Source: Fistularia commersonii
Taxonomy: Eukaryota > Chordata > Actinopteri > Syngnathiformes > Fistulariidae
Assembly: GCA_037954325.1 (NCBI GenBank)
Contig: JBBMNZ010000013.1
Coordinates: forward strand, 4,355,501-4,419,500
Direction: 5' to 3'
DNA length: 64,000 nucleotides
Below the pieces are notes generated by a model. That model saw only the letters and a program-made list of their open reading frames with translations. It had not been told where the DNA came from and ran no database searches. Of this stretch, positions 21,783 to 53,699 are shown in pieces; position 1 is the first letter of the stretch, and the number at the start of each line of letters is the position of its first letter. Position numbers and translations under genes: made by a program.

Positions 21783-24700
21783 ATGGACAGATCACACACC
21801 AGCATCCCACCCATCCCCAAACTCAACCCTTCCTCTCTCACCGCACTGAGGACGGGCTCTACCTCTTCAGATTCGCCTGCCACTTTGTCCTCAGAACGTC
21901 CGAAGCCTAAACTCGCCATGCCAACTCCTCCAAACACACCCTCATCTTCTTCTTCAACTGCCTCCCCTCGATCTTCACCAGGTCTTTCTCCCCTGTCCTC
22001 CTCACTTTCCACACCTCCTTCCCCACTCCACCTGCCAGCCAGGAGTCTCTCGCCAGTAGGACGATCTCAACTCAACGCAGCTTCTGCATACAACCCTGCC
22101 ACCGGAGCCTCACCGAGAGCGGCGCCTTGCACACCTGAACGAGGTGAGACTCACGCTTTGTCCAAAACTTAGTCTTAGAAATTCTCCTTCTGTAGTATCT
22201 GAATAATTATACGTCTGGTCTTTGGAGAAAAGCGGAATCTCAGTATGTTTGCAACTTTTTTTGGACTAGCCGGTCCACTATTTAAGTTGACGGCATGTGC
22301 AGGAACTCTCCTCCCAACACCTGTTGTCTTAGTCATAGACAAAGTGTGTAGAGGTAATCTAGCCTTTCGCTGACCTGTGCAGAAACGTCTGTCATGCCCT
22401 TATTTCGGTTATGTTTAATTGCATCGTAACCAAAACATCTCCGTCTCACATTTACCAAGCAAAAGGTCTCCTCAGCTCCACCGGGACTATGACATCATTT
22501 TCCATGGTTTGGCATGAAAGGCCACTCTATAATTGCAAATGTGAAATATCATGGATGATGATGATGAAATCTAACACCTTGTTTTTGTTTTTTTTTTTAA
22601 ATTAGGGTTACAGATTTTCCATAAGACTGAATTCTGTCCTCTGTACCCGTCACACTGTAATTTAGGCTTCGTCAGGGAAGTTAGCGGCGGGCGAGTCTGG
22701 CATTGAAAGACTTTCCAGGAATTTTGACAGGCATCTCCCATAACTCACAAATCCCGTCATCATTACTTTGGTTTCCTGAAACCGACAGGCAGTATCATTT
22801 ACAGCATGTGTATGTTTTTAGTTACTACTTGTTGTAGATGAGCTGGTGGAGCATCAGAAGTCATCAGCTGACAGAAGATGTAAACAAACTAGCAGGGTGA
22901 GATAATCTTATCAGGACAGTAGCTGTTTCTGGAAAATTCTGACTGGTGCTTAAAGTCTGAGATCACCCTATTGCTCAGTGCCAATATCTGATTCTTTGGT
23001 AAGAATACAAATTTATTCTGACAGGAAGCAGAGTATACAGAAATCTGATTTTGCAATAAAATCACCAGTTTGTAAGACTATGAAATTAATTGTAATGTGA
23101 AGCGACTATAAATATAAAGGCTTGGAATGAATGTAAAGCGTGCGTTAGCTGTTTTGTTCAAAACAGTTTTATCAAAGCTTTTGGATCGTCTGTACTCCGT
23201 TTTACTGACACTTTTTTTTCCGTTTCTTTCAGAAGAGCCAGAGGAAGATGTAAGTTTTGAGGAACTTGTAGACAGAGCAAAGTCAGGGGACGCCAAAGCA
23301 CAGGCGAAGGTAAGCGTCAACCAACACCTCGCAATCTTTATCGACCACATGGTGGGTCGAGCCAGCGAACGCTAAATGTGTTTGAAAAGGCACATAATGA
23401 TGGGAAGGATGTGTCAACTGAGTCACGCTGGTACTTTTCATGCAAGTCCCGGTGTCATTTAGAGCGCATCCATCTGCTTGCTTGCCCGTCTGACCAGATG
23501 GGACGTTATTTCCTGGCTCTGGCAGAAGAAAGGGATGAGGAGCTGAACCACTGTACAGCTGTCACTTGGCTGGTCCAGGCTGCCAAACAGGGCCGTAAGG
23601 ATGCTGTTAAGATGCTACAGCAGTGTTTAACTTCCAGAAAAGGTATCAAGGAGATCCTCAGTGGGTAGTGTCATTGTTTGTTTTTTTTTTTTGTTTATAC
23701 CGATTGAACGCAATTCTGGTGTCGCCTCGTTTCTAAGGCATCACTCTGGAGAACTACGAGGAGGTGAAGAAGCTGTGTACCGAAACACGCTTTGAAAGGG
23801 GAGTTCGGAAAGCAGCCCTGCTCATGTACTGGAAGCTCAACCCAGAAAGGAAGAAGTCGGTGGCTGTTTCTGAGATGCTTGAGAACGTCGAACATGTCCA
23901 CACAAATAACGGTACTATAGCACATTCATTTCTTTGAAAATAAAATGAACAATCAGTGTTTTCCTCTTGACATTTTTTTTTTTTTCTTACCATGCCCTGT
24001 TTGTTTTTAACCTTTATGTTCAGATATACCAGTGTCCCCGGGTCCACTCAACAGCTCTGCAAAGAAGCAAAGGAGAGTCCTGGAAACGATGGTTACCCGG
24101 GAGTGTATGTATTATTCCTTCCTTTTTGTGGAAATGTGGGCATTTATTCCCCCTCAGGCCATGCCTTGTGAAACCATTGAGGAAAAGGCACATATTTGTT
24201 TTATTACTTCCTCTACGTGATAAATGCAGGCGTTATTTTTAATACTTTCCCAACCCGTTGTCTGTATGCCCCTCTAGCCACTTCCCACGTCGGGCTGGAT
24301 GACTTTGTGGAGATGACAAAGAAATACGCTCAGGGTATTGCGCCGTCACCTGTCATGGCTGCTGCCGGAGACGACGACGACGACGACGACGACGAAGCCG
24401 TCAAGAATCCGGATGAATTGCCTCTTCATCAAAAGGTGTGAAGATCCCTGACCTTCCCGTCCCGTCGTGATATTTTGTTCCGGTATTCTTTTCTTCAGTC
24501 TACTTTTGTTTTTTTTACATTTTTGTGTGTGTGTTTTTGTGGAAAATTTAAGTTAAAATAGTTAAAATACACCCTACGGCTCAGCTTTTTGTCGTCTTCT
24601 CAATTGTCTCGATTTCCGTAAATGGTAATCGGACCCATCGCTACCCTGGTAACGGTATTTTGCCTTACAGCTGACGTATCGTCCTGGTCGGCATGGTGAT

Positions 24701-27472
24701 CGGACAGTCAAATTCGTACATCGCCGAAGTAGCATACAAATACGATGTGAGCTGTTTGTATACAGTGGTAATATACTGAAAAACCAGGAGTGCTGTTTAT
24801 GTTACGCACATTATGTTTCTGCATCAAAAGGTATCTTTATCAGCCTGACTGTACTTTCCAAACTGTGAACAGCAAGTAAACGAACACCAGCTTTCAAACT
24901 AGCCAACGAGAGCTTTCAATTATTGCTTTTAATATGTATTTGGATCTATATCAGTATCTGAGGTTCTTCCATGGTGTCATTGGGAAGGCGTGGGAAATGC
25001 TGCTTGAGGAATTTTCATACTTTATAAGAGGATGTAAAGAATATGTCGATGTTCTAATCCTCAGCGTCCTTCTGTTTGTCGCCATTCAGCTGCTGAAGTT
25101 CCCCCTGTACGCCTTATTGGAGATCAAGGAGCACCTCATCGACTGGGCGTCGCGGGCGGGCATGCAGTGGCTCAGCGCGCTGATCCCGACGCACCACGTC
25201 AATGCGCTTATCTTCTTTTTCATCATCTCCAACCTCACGATAGAATTTTTCATCTTCCTCATCCCGCTGCTGGTGTTCTACCTGTCCTTCTTCTCCATGG
25301 TGATCTGCACGCTGCGCGTATTCCAGGTTCGTGACCGTTTGGCCTCTGTTATATTTTCACCCTTTGTCGGAAAAGGAGAGGCGTTAAGAACCCGTGTTTC
25401 CCGCAGAATTCGAAAGCTTGGGAGAATTTTCGGGCTCTGACGGACCTGCTGTCACACTTTGAACCCGGTCTTGATCTGGAGCAGGCCGAGACCAACTTCG
25501 GTTGGACACACTTGGAGCCCTATCTGTAAGACATGCTTTACCCTCAGTATGAATTATATATTTTCTTGCTCTTGTTAAATGTTGAGTATTTTTTTTAGAT
25601 TTGATTGAAAAATATATCCGTTCACTTACTTCCGGTTCAGATTTTTTTTTTTTTTTTTTTTTTAGACGCCTCTTTGCATTTTGGTTTTTCCCTCCAGGAG
25701 TCGTCGCAGCCAATCAAACTTCTCCATTTTTACCCTATTCTCTGTAAACCAACTAACTTCATATCCTCTCTCACTACATCCATAAATCTTTTCTTTTTTT
25801 TGGTTTTCCTCTAAACCTCCTCCCAATTCACAATCCAAAAATAACAACAACAATTCGAAGGTGAAGACTCAAAAGCAAATGACGCACCCTGTTTTTTGTC
25901 TTTTTTTTTTTTTTGTCCCTCAGGTACTTCTTGCTCTCCGTGGTGTTTGTTGTTTTCTCCTTCCCCGTGGCGGACAAATCCTGGATTCCTTGTTCCGAGC
26001 TTGCCGCCATCGCTCTCTTCTTCACCGTCACCGCCTTCCTCAGCCTCCACGCCTCCGCTCGGCTGTTCGCTCGCAAGGCTCTTCTCACGGAGGTCCTCTC
26101 GGGAGCCTGCTCCCTCACATACCTCCTACCGGATTCCCTCTGGATGCTCAAAGCCATCGGCAGGACGTTTCTCTCGTTGCCTCTCGGGGAGATGATGGTG
26201 CTGAACCTGGGGCTTCCCTGCGTCCTGTACGGTCACCTTTTCTATCTTCTCTTCCGGATGGCGCAACTAAGAGGCTTCAAGGGCACCTACCTGTGCCTGG
26301 TGCCGTACCTCGTCTGTTTCACCTGGTGCGAGCTGTGTTTGGTGTTCCTGAACAACGCCACGGCGATCGGACTCATTCGCACCTGCGTGGGCTACTTCCT
26401 CTTCCTCTTCGCGCTGCCTGTTCTCTCCCTGGGCCTCGCCGCCATGCTCATCATTCAGCTACTGCAGTGGTTCCTCGCCCTGGAGCTGACCAAGATGGCG
26501 GTGACGCTCACCGTCTGCTTTGTGCCCGTGGTGCTGAGGCTCTGGACCCGATTCAGCCTCAATCCCGTCGTGGTTTTCCGCTCGCTTTCCAAGAGCAGCG
26601 TGGTCAAGCTCATTCTGGTTTGGCTCAGTGCCGTGGTCCTCTTCTGCTGGATGTACGTCTACCGGTCCGAAGGCATGAAGGTGTATAACTCTACGCTGGC
26701 GTGGACGGAGTACAGCAACCTCTGCGGCCCGCCGGCGTGGAAAGAAGCCAACATGGCTCAAACGCAGATCACCTGTTCCCACCTGGAGGGCCATCGCGTC
26801 ACCTGGACCGGGCGCTTCAAATACGTCCGCGTGACGGAAATCGAGAACGGGCCTCAGTCGGTTATCAACCTGCTGCCCGTGTCCATGGGAAACTGGATAC
26901 GCTGTCTCTACGGCGAGCCGTATCCTTTGTGCGAGGACGGGAAGAACGCTTCGGCGACGCCGCGGCCCCTCCCGGCCCCGGCCCCTCCTCCGGAGGACCC
27001 CCTCTGCAAACTGAAAAAACTGGCCAACCACGAATGCCACGTGAAACGTTTCGACCGATACAAGTTCGAGGTGACGATGGGCATGCCCCTGGAGAGGAAG
27101 ACCAAGGACGGAACCGCGGTGGAAGACGAAGACGCCACAAAAGATATCGTTCTGAGAGCCAGCAATGAGTTCAAGTTTGTGCTTTTGCATTTAAACACCG
27201 GCAGCCTGGTGGAGTTCAGCACCATCCTCGAGGGACGTTTAGGCTCCAAATGGCCCGTGTTCGAGCTGAAAGCCATCCACTGCTTGTCCTGCGGCGGCAC
27301 GCGGCTCTCCAGCCGCAGACAGTACAAGATCGAGCACGACTGGAGGCGCACGGCTCAGCACGCCCTGCAGTTCGGCTTCGACTTCTTCTTCAACCCCTTC
27401 CTGACCGCTCAGCTCGAGCAAAGCTCGGAGCCGGAAACCGAAACGGAGCTGATGACCAAGGGAGGGGTGTAG
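21783..27472 (+). CDS. wfs1: Wolframin (WFS1), ER transmembrane glycoprotein
   Basis: Coding exons are 21783-22143, 23233-23309, 23498-23642, 23738-23911, 24024-24104, 24278-24435, 25090-25326, 25407-25525 and 25924-27472 (967 codons with stop). Frames match at every junction. Residues 1-120 are Ser/Pro-rich and cytosolic. Next come the Sel1-like segment (FEELVDRAKSGDAKAQAK, TAVTWLVQAAKQGRKDAVKM) and RKAALLMYWKLNP. An acidic linker with eight Asp encoded by (GAC)8 follows, then the multi-spanning membrane region (ALIFFFIISNLTIEFFIFLI, MVICTLRVFQ, WCELCLVFLNNAT, VLFCWMYVYRSEGMKVYNST), and the luminal C-terminal domain (EGHRVTWTGRFKYVRVTEIE, RYKFEVTMGMP, KDIVLRASNEFK, EFSTILEGRLGSKWPVFELK, IEHDWR). 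Wolframin controls ER calcium and the unfolded-protein response and supports secretory cargo export. The start ATG has G at -3 and +4. The C-terminus runs about 19 residues past the human end. Confidence 0.97.
24370..24393 (+). repeat. wfs1: (GAC)8 coding microsatellite in WFS1
   Basis: Eight consecutive GAC codons encode an Asp run. In the human protein the same acidic linker is a mixed D/E stretch. A pure codon tract can change length by slippage without shifting the frame. Confidence 0.9.
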
Positions 27473-28520
27473 ACACGAGGATACGCGCCACACGAAATGT
27501 CGACGGTCAAGATCTTTCAACAACGTTATTCACATAACTTTTACCCAGTCGCATCATATTGTAACGTCACTCGCCAGTACCGACGCGCTGCGTGAAGAGC
27601 GGGCAGATATTTAGAAATCTTTCATCTGTCGCGTTGTAAATCCTCCCGAGTAGGTGTGTTTGCGTTCTTTTACCGTTTGAAATATTAAATGATAGGTGAC
27701 AATGACATGGAGTGAGAGAAGACATGCTAAGCCTTTATATATTAAGTGGGGTAATTTATTGTGTCACGCTAAAGTGGGTATCCGTCTCAGCCTCCTCAAA
27801 AAACACTTTTTGTCGTCAGTCGAGAAAAAAACTGATCGGATGGAACAATGTGGAGCTGCAGGTCCACTGCATTGCATCCCTGAGTCCAGACGACTGTTTT
27901 TATTTTATTTATTTATCGTCTAGATATGTTTTTTCATGATGGGATCTTGGATACATTGGGACAGGATAGGATAGGGGAATACCATACTGTACTTTATACT
28001 GTGAATACCAGTGTGCACGTGAACAGTATCCGCCGTGTTCAATTCTACAATTGCCAATGTTGTGACACTTTATGGCCAAAATCACATTTCAGAGTTCAAG
28101 ACTTCCCTTGAACTGCACTTTTGATTGGCAAATATGATCGCTGTCTTAACTGTCTATTCCTGGAACGCTTTAATATATTCAGCTTTGTTAACTGGACACT
28201 ATTTCTAATTTCAGCGTGCCTTGATTTTCAAAGACAAATTGGGAGACTAAATATCTGTCAGTCCCTTCTCTTTTCATGTTTTTGCATCAGTGATCATATT
28301 TATTGCACATTGCAATTTCAATATTCTGTCTCTCCTCCTCTCTTGTGTTGTCATATCTGCTGTGCAGGATGTGAACATTTTATCCCTCCATAATGATCTA
28401 TGTTTGGATGTACATTTTCTATTCTGTGACCCATAAATATATATGAAAAATGGATGATGCTTTTCTTTGGAGATCAGCTCAATAAAGTAAGCATCAATAA
28501 AATCAAGCCATTGAATAGGA
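27473..28520 (+). other. wfs1: WFS1 3' untranslated region
   Basis: The sequence follows the TAG stop at 27470-27472 and has no other gene. Two AATAAA signals (28481-28486 and 28496-28501) mark the likely end near 28520. The extent is inferred from these signals. Confidence 0.65.
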
Positions 28521-29089
28521 TTCTACAAACATGGCTGTATTTACATCTGTCAGTCAACCTAAAGACAACAGGGGCTTCATTCATGTCGTTACAGACGCCG
28601 TTATCTACCGTTTAGATAAATGCCCTGGCACTCCTTTGCTGACAAAGGAAGATTTGTCGCTCGGGGGAAACTATGGGGAGCAGTTTGGTGCTTGCAGGAT
28701 GAGGTGAATCCCAGTGATGTACCTAACAAGCTACTAGTCCGCTGATATGTTGTTAAACTGGTAAAAAAAAAATTTTTAAAAAGTGGGATCTATCATAACA
28801 GGGGTGGCAGATGGAAGCATATCATCACTTTAAAATAACTGCCAAGGGTTTTCCAACCCCCAAATAAACTCCTTATTCAACATACGGTTCAGAAAAACTT
28901 GAAAATATGGCAATTATTTTAAGAAGGCAACATCATTCATCATCGGGTGCACTTTTGTGCTTTCAACACGAGGTGGAGTCTCAGATCACATGACTTCAAC
29001 ATCTGCATGTTGACCCTCTTAGAAACTAAAACAGCAACATGAGGCAGGAAGTGGGAAATGTAGTTTTAGTCGCTGTTCACTCACGCAAT

Positions 29090-30751
29090 GCAATTTTGCA
29101 GAAATCTTTATTCAGAAAAAAAAAACCCTTGACATTATTTATAATTGACAGTTTTGTCTTCAACATACGTAAAACACAAAAATAGGTGAATCGACATGGT
29201 CAGGACGTGGAGGAGAACTTTTCAAAGGTTTCAAAAATAAATAAAAGAATAAACCACTTTCTAGAAAATAAGAATTTGCACATTAGCAAAGTGATCAGTG
29301 AGGAAGGCTAAAGAGATTGATATCTGCTGTAGCTTTAGAGGCAATCATAAACACAGGTGATCAAGTCCATGGTCCGTCTTTGAATTAAAAAAAAAAACAA
29401 AACCTCATTCATGTTAAAAGCAGAGTTGATATATACAGATACCGTTTAGGCCCTTTTGTCTTTTTTTTTTTTTTTTTTTTTTTTTCCATTTAAAGAACAA
29501 CATTAATCAGAAACATTCCCCATTCCTTTTCAGTCCACAGCTTCGCAAAGTCGAAACTGATTCTTGCACGGCTTCATTCAAAATGTACGACACAAAATGT
29601 AAATGTATCAACCGAACACTGGTAAACATGCTTCCGTGTCCGAAGACACAAATTAAGGTAGGAGAGCTCGGCCCTCTACGGTTAGCTCGTGCTGCACGGG
29701 GCCCCGGGCCCCTGAAGCCTTTGTACAGCTGGGTCTAAATGAGTAAGAAGGCAGCCAAGTCAGTCAGTCAGTCAATTTTATAAACATCTAGGCTAAATTT
29801 GTTTCACATGCAGCATTTCTTTGCTTGATTGTAGAAACTCCTTTGTTTGCTTTTGTAATTCGTTGAGTCATATATATATATATATATATATTTTTTGCTT
29901 CATTTGAGTTGTATTTAATGGCAAAGTAACGTATGACGCAGGCTCAGACCACAAGCAGAATCCACGGTTAGATTTGGGGAAGCCTGTTTTAAAGTAGACA
30001 CACTTTACGTGTCGGTGATATTTGATAAATTTCGCTTCTATCTGTATTTGTATATATGTTTTTTTAGCTCACAGAACACAACCAGGTTGTTTACAGCCTC
30101 TCCTGAAACAGAGAGAGCTCAGAGGTGCACTTAGGTTAAGGGGGGGTCCCGTGTCCACCCTTCCACATCACTTCCAAATCCAAATATTTCAATTATCGTC
30201 GCGTCACCTTTACCGTCATTTCTATCGTTCGACAAGCCGTGAGGAAAACAGAAAAAATAATTAAGTTTCCAGCTGATCAGAAATCAAAGATCTAGTTACA
30301 TAAATGCCCTGTTTTTCATGACAGCAGCTGGTAGACACAAAGGATTTTGTTACACAAAAAAAAAACCAACAGTGGGCAAGGGATAAGAATAGGCTTTGCT
30401 CTTAAACAACCGGCCAAATAGAGAGGAGGAGGAGGTGGAAAAAAAAAAAAAAAAAACAGACTAAAGAAACAAAAACCAAAAAAAATGACATGTAAACATT
30501 GCTCCAGTCGGAGGGAGTCAAAGCCCTCGGACTCTTAAGCCGTAGCGATCAACACACCAAACCACCGCCGAGCTGAGATTAACAATCCAGAATCCAAAGT
30601 TTCGGAAAATGTCGCGATCCGATCTGTCGCCTAATCCGTCCTGTTCGCTTCCGAGCCCTTTGTAGGTCCTTTCAGTCCTGGAAGGCCGGGGGGAGGACAT
30701 GAGGGGGTTTATAAATTAATAAACCTAAATGTGTGTACGTTGTTTGAGCTG

Positions 30752-30792
<41 letters not shown>

Positions 30793-30915
30793 GGTGGACC
30801 GTTTTTCACCTTACTGCCTCTTTAGGCATATTCCTGGTGCATGAGAGTGTGTGTGTTTGTGTCGATGTGTACATTCGAGCATAGTAAACCGTATCCACCG
30901 GCGACATGGGATCCG
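29090..30915 (-). other. ppp2r2c: PPP2R2C 3' untranslated region
   Basis: It extends from the TAA stop (30916-30918) to a minus-strand AATAAA (tttatt at 29107-29112). It contains poly(T) at about 29460-29486, a short TA run at about 29873-29890 and a GT/GGTG tract at 30755-30797. The end is inferred from the signal. Confidence 0.55.
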
Positions 30916-51682
<20,767 letters not shown>

Positions 51683-51699
<17 letters not shown>

Positions 51700-51796
51700 G
51701 AGAGGGGCTGGGGGGCGCACCCTTCTTGGGGGGACGGCGTGGTGACAGATCACTGGTGGAGGGGGTGGTGAGGATGCCGGCCAGAACAGCGCCCAT
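51683..51796 (-). other. Possible upstream ORF overlapping the PPP2R2C start codon
   Basis: If the 5' leader is continuous with exon 51624-51699, an ATG at 51794-51796 opens a 37-codon frame (MGAVLAGILTTPSTSDL...) in a different frame. Its TGA stop lies just inside the main coding sequence, 14 bases after the main ATG. Whether this stretch is transcribed as leader is not known. Confidence 0.35.
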
Positions 51797-52322
51797 AATG
51801 CTGCCCACCAACGCCGCCTCAGCACTGGGGCGCAGCAGCGTCAGGCATCCTATCCTTGATGAGGATGAGGGGCAAGTTTGGAAGGAGTGGGCCGATCCGG
51901 GTGGATGGAAGAATGGGATAAAGAATCCACCCAACTGCCGAGCCAGAGGTAAACCTACATGGAAGGGTTGTTTTTTTTTGGAAAAGAAAGTTTCATAAAT
52001 TAATCACCACCTTGATTTAGACCTCTTAACACACAGTCACACATGAGGCCAAATGACTCCTCGAGCAGCCCTGTAAGCTGATGCATCGAGCCGATGCGTT
52101 ACAAATCACACATTACACGGAAACCCTGCTCGCTTGGAAATGGTTTCCAAATCTATTTGGTTTCTCCACTAGATGAAGAAAAAGAAGAGATGAAGAAGCA
52201 GGTGGGGGAGGGGAGAGAGGGATGAGCAAAGCCCCCTGGTTGGTGTATCTGCAGTGCTGATGCTTCTGCAGTAAACTCACAGGCATGGACACACACACAC
52301 ACATTCAGTGGGAGAGACACAC

Positions 52323-52490
52323 TCACCAAGACTCTCAGCAAGCGGGCGACTCCGGCACTCCTTGGTGGATATTCCACAGATAATATTGCTCCCCTCCTCA
52401 GCTGATAAGCGTCTCTCCTTTCTTAGCTGGTCTAATATCAGGAAGCAAATCCTACCAGCCCAGTGTTCTGCTGCAGTCTGCGTTCTGGCA
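52323..52490 (-). promoter_or_regulatory. ppp2r2c: Possible noncoding first exon/promoter region of PPP2R2C
   Basis: On the minus strand a strong donor consensus (gagtcttg followed by gtgagtgtg) occurs near 52323. It is preceded by about 150 bp of non-repetitive, moderately GC-rich sequence without a needed frame. It would join to an acceptor before the exon with the ATG at 51699. This is inferred from the donor alone. Confidence 0.35.
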
Positions 52491-52525
52491 AATGTGTGAG
52501 AGGCAGAGTGAGAGGTAGAAAAAAG

Positions 52526-52554
52526 GGGGAGGGAGGGAGGGAGGGAGGGAGGGA
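52526..52554. repeat. (GGGA)n microsatellite
   Basis: About seven GGGA units. The G-rich strand could form a quadruplex. Confidence 0.9.
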
Positions 52555-52794
52555 GAGTGCGCTGGTACGTGTGTGTGATGCATCAAACTGGGATCTGCCC
52601 ACTCCCCCTGCATAGCCAATGGCCGCAAAGCAAAGATCTTCCTGACCACTGACCCGAGGTTATTACATTTGAGAATGAAGAAAAGATGAGGAGCAGAAGG
52701 TGGTGCGAGTGCATGAGGTGGTCACCCAACAGAGAGAGAGCGTTTAGAAGCTGAGGGCTAAATATCAGCCATGAGTGACCATTTGAACTAATCA

Positions 52795-53690
52795 TTTGAC
52801 AGTTATTATGTTAGACAATAGCTCTGTGACCACTAATGTAATAAATAGAAATAAATAAATACATTCAAATGTGCTGGACTCATGTAAGGCTAAATTTAGT
52901 GATAAAACACTGAAAATACAACATTTGGGAAAATGCAAATAGTTTATATTCAATTTTCATTTATTTTCATTTGACAGTTATTATATTAGACAATAGATCT
53001 GTAACCACGAAAGTGATTTAAAAAAAATAATAATAATAATTTGAATGTGCTGGAGCCATGAAAGGCTACATTTAGGGGTGAAAGGCTGGAAATACATTTG
53101 GGAAAATGCATCTAGTTAATAAATCAATTTTCATTTAATAAATTAATTTTCATTTGACAGTTATTACATTAGACAATAGATCTGTAGCCACTAATGTAAT
53201 TTAAACAAAAAAATAATAATAACTTGAATGCGCTGGAGCCATGAAAAGCAAAAATTAGTGATAAAATGCTGGAAATACAGCAGTTGGGAAAATGCAAATA
53301 GTTAATAAATCAATTTTCATTTAATAAATTAATTTTCATTTGACAGTTATTACATTAGACAATAGATCTGTAGCCACTAATGTAATTTAAACAAAATAAT
53401 AAGAATAATTTGAATGTGCTGGAGCCATGAAAAGCAAAAATTAGTGATAAAACGCTGGAAATACAGCAGTTGGGAAAATGCAAATAGTTAATAAATCAAT
53501 TTTCATTTAATAAATTAATTTTCATTTGACAGTTATTACATTAGACAATAGATCTGTAACCACTAATGTAAAAAAAAAAAAGCTAATAATTTGAATGTGC
53601 AGAAGCCATGAAAGGCTAAATTTAGTGATGAAACACTGGAAATACATCATTTGGGAAAATGCAAATAGTTAGTAAATCAATTTTCATCTG
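52795..53690. repeat. Tandem array, five units of about 175-186 bp
   Basis: Unit starts (tttgacagttatta) occur near 52795, 52970, 53153, 53339 and 53525. Each unit contains 'agacaatagatctgtarcca', 'tgctggagccatgaaaggc' and 'gggaaaatgcaaatagtt' blocks. Copies three and four are nearly identical; the first and last are more diverged. No coding potential. It is unrelated in sequence to the 8.7-9.8 kb array. Confidence 0.9.
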
Positions 53691-53699
53691 AATGATCTA

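Noticed and set aside
25861..26688. 275-codon plus-strand frame overlapping WFS1
   Set aside because: It is a shifted frame of the large WFS1 exon. The wolframin frame is unambiguous.
26459..27190. 243-codon antisense frame in WFS1
   Set aside because: It is a GC-rich shadow of the wolframin exon, with Arg/His-rich composition and no recognised domain.
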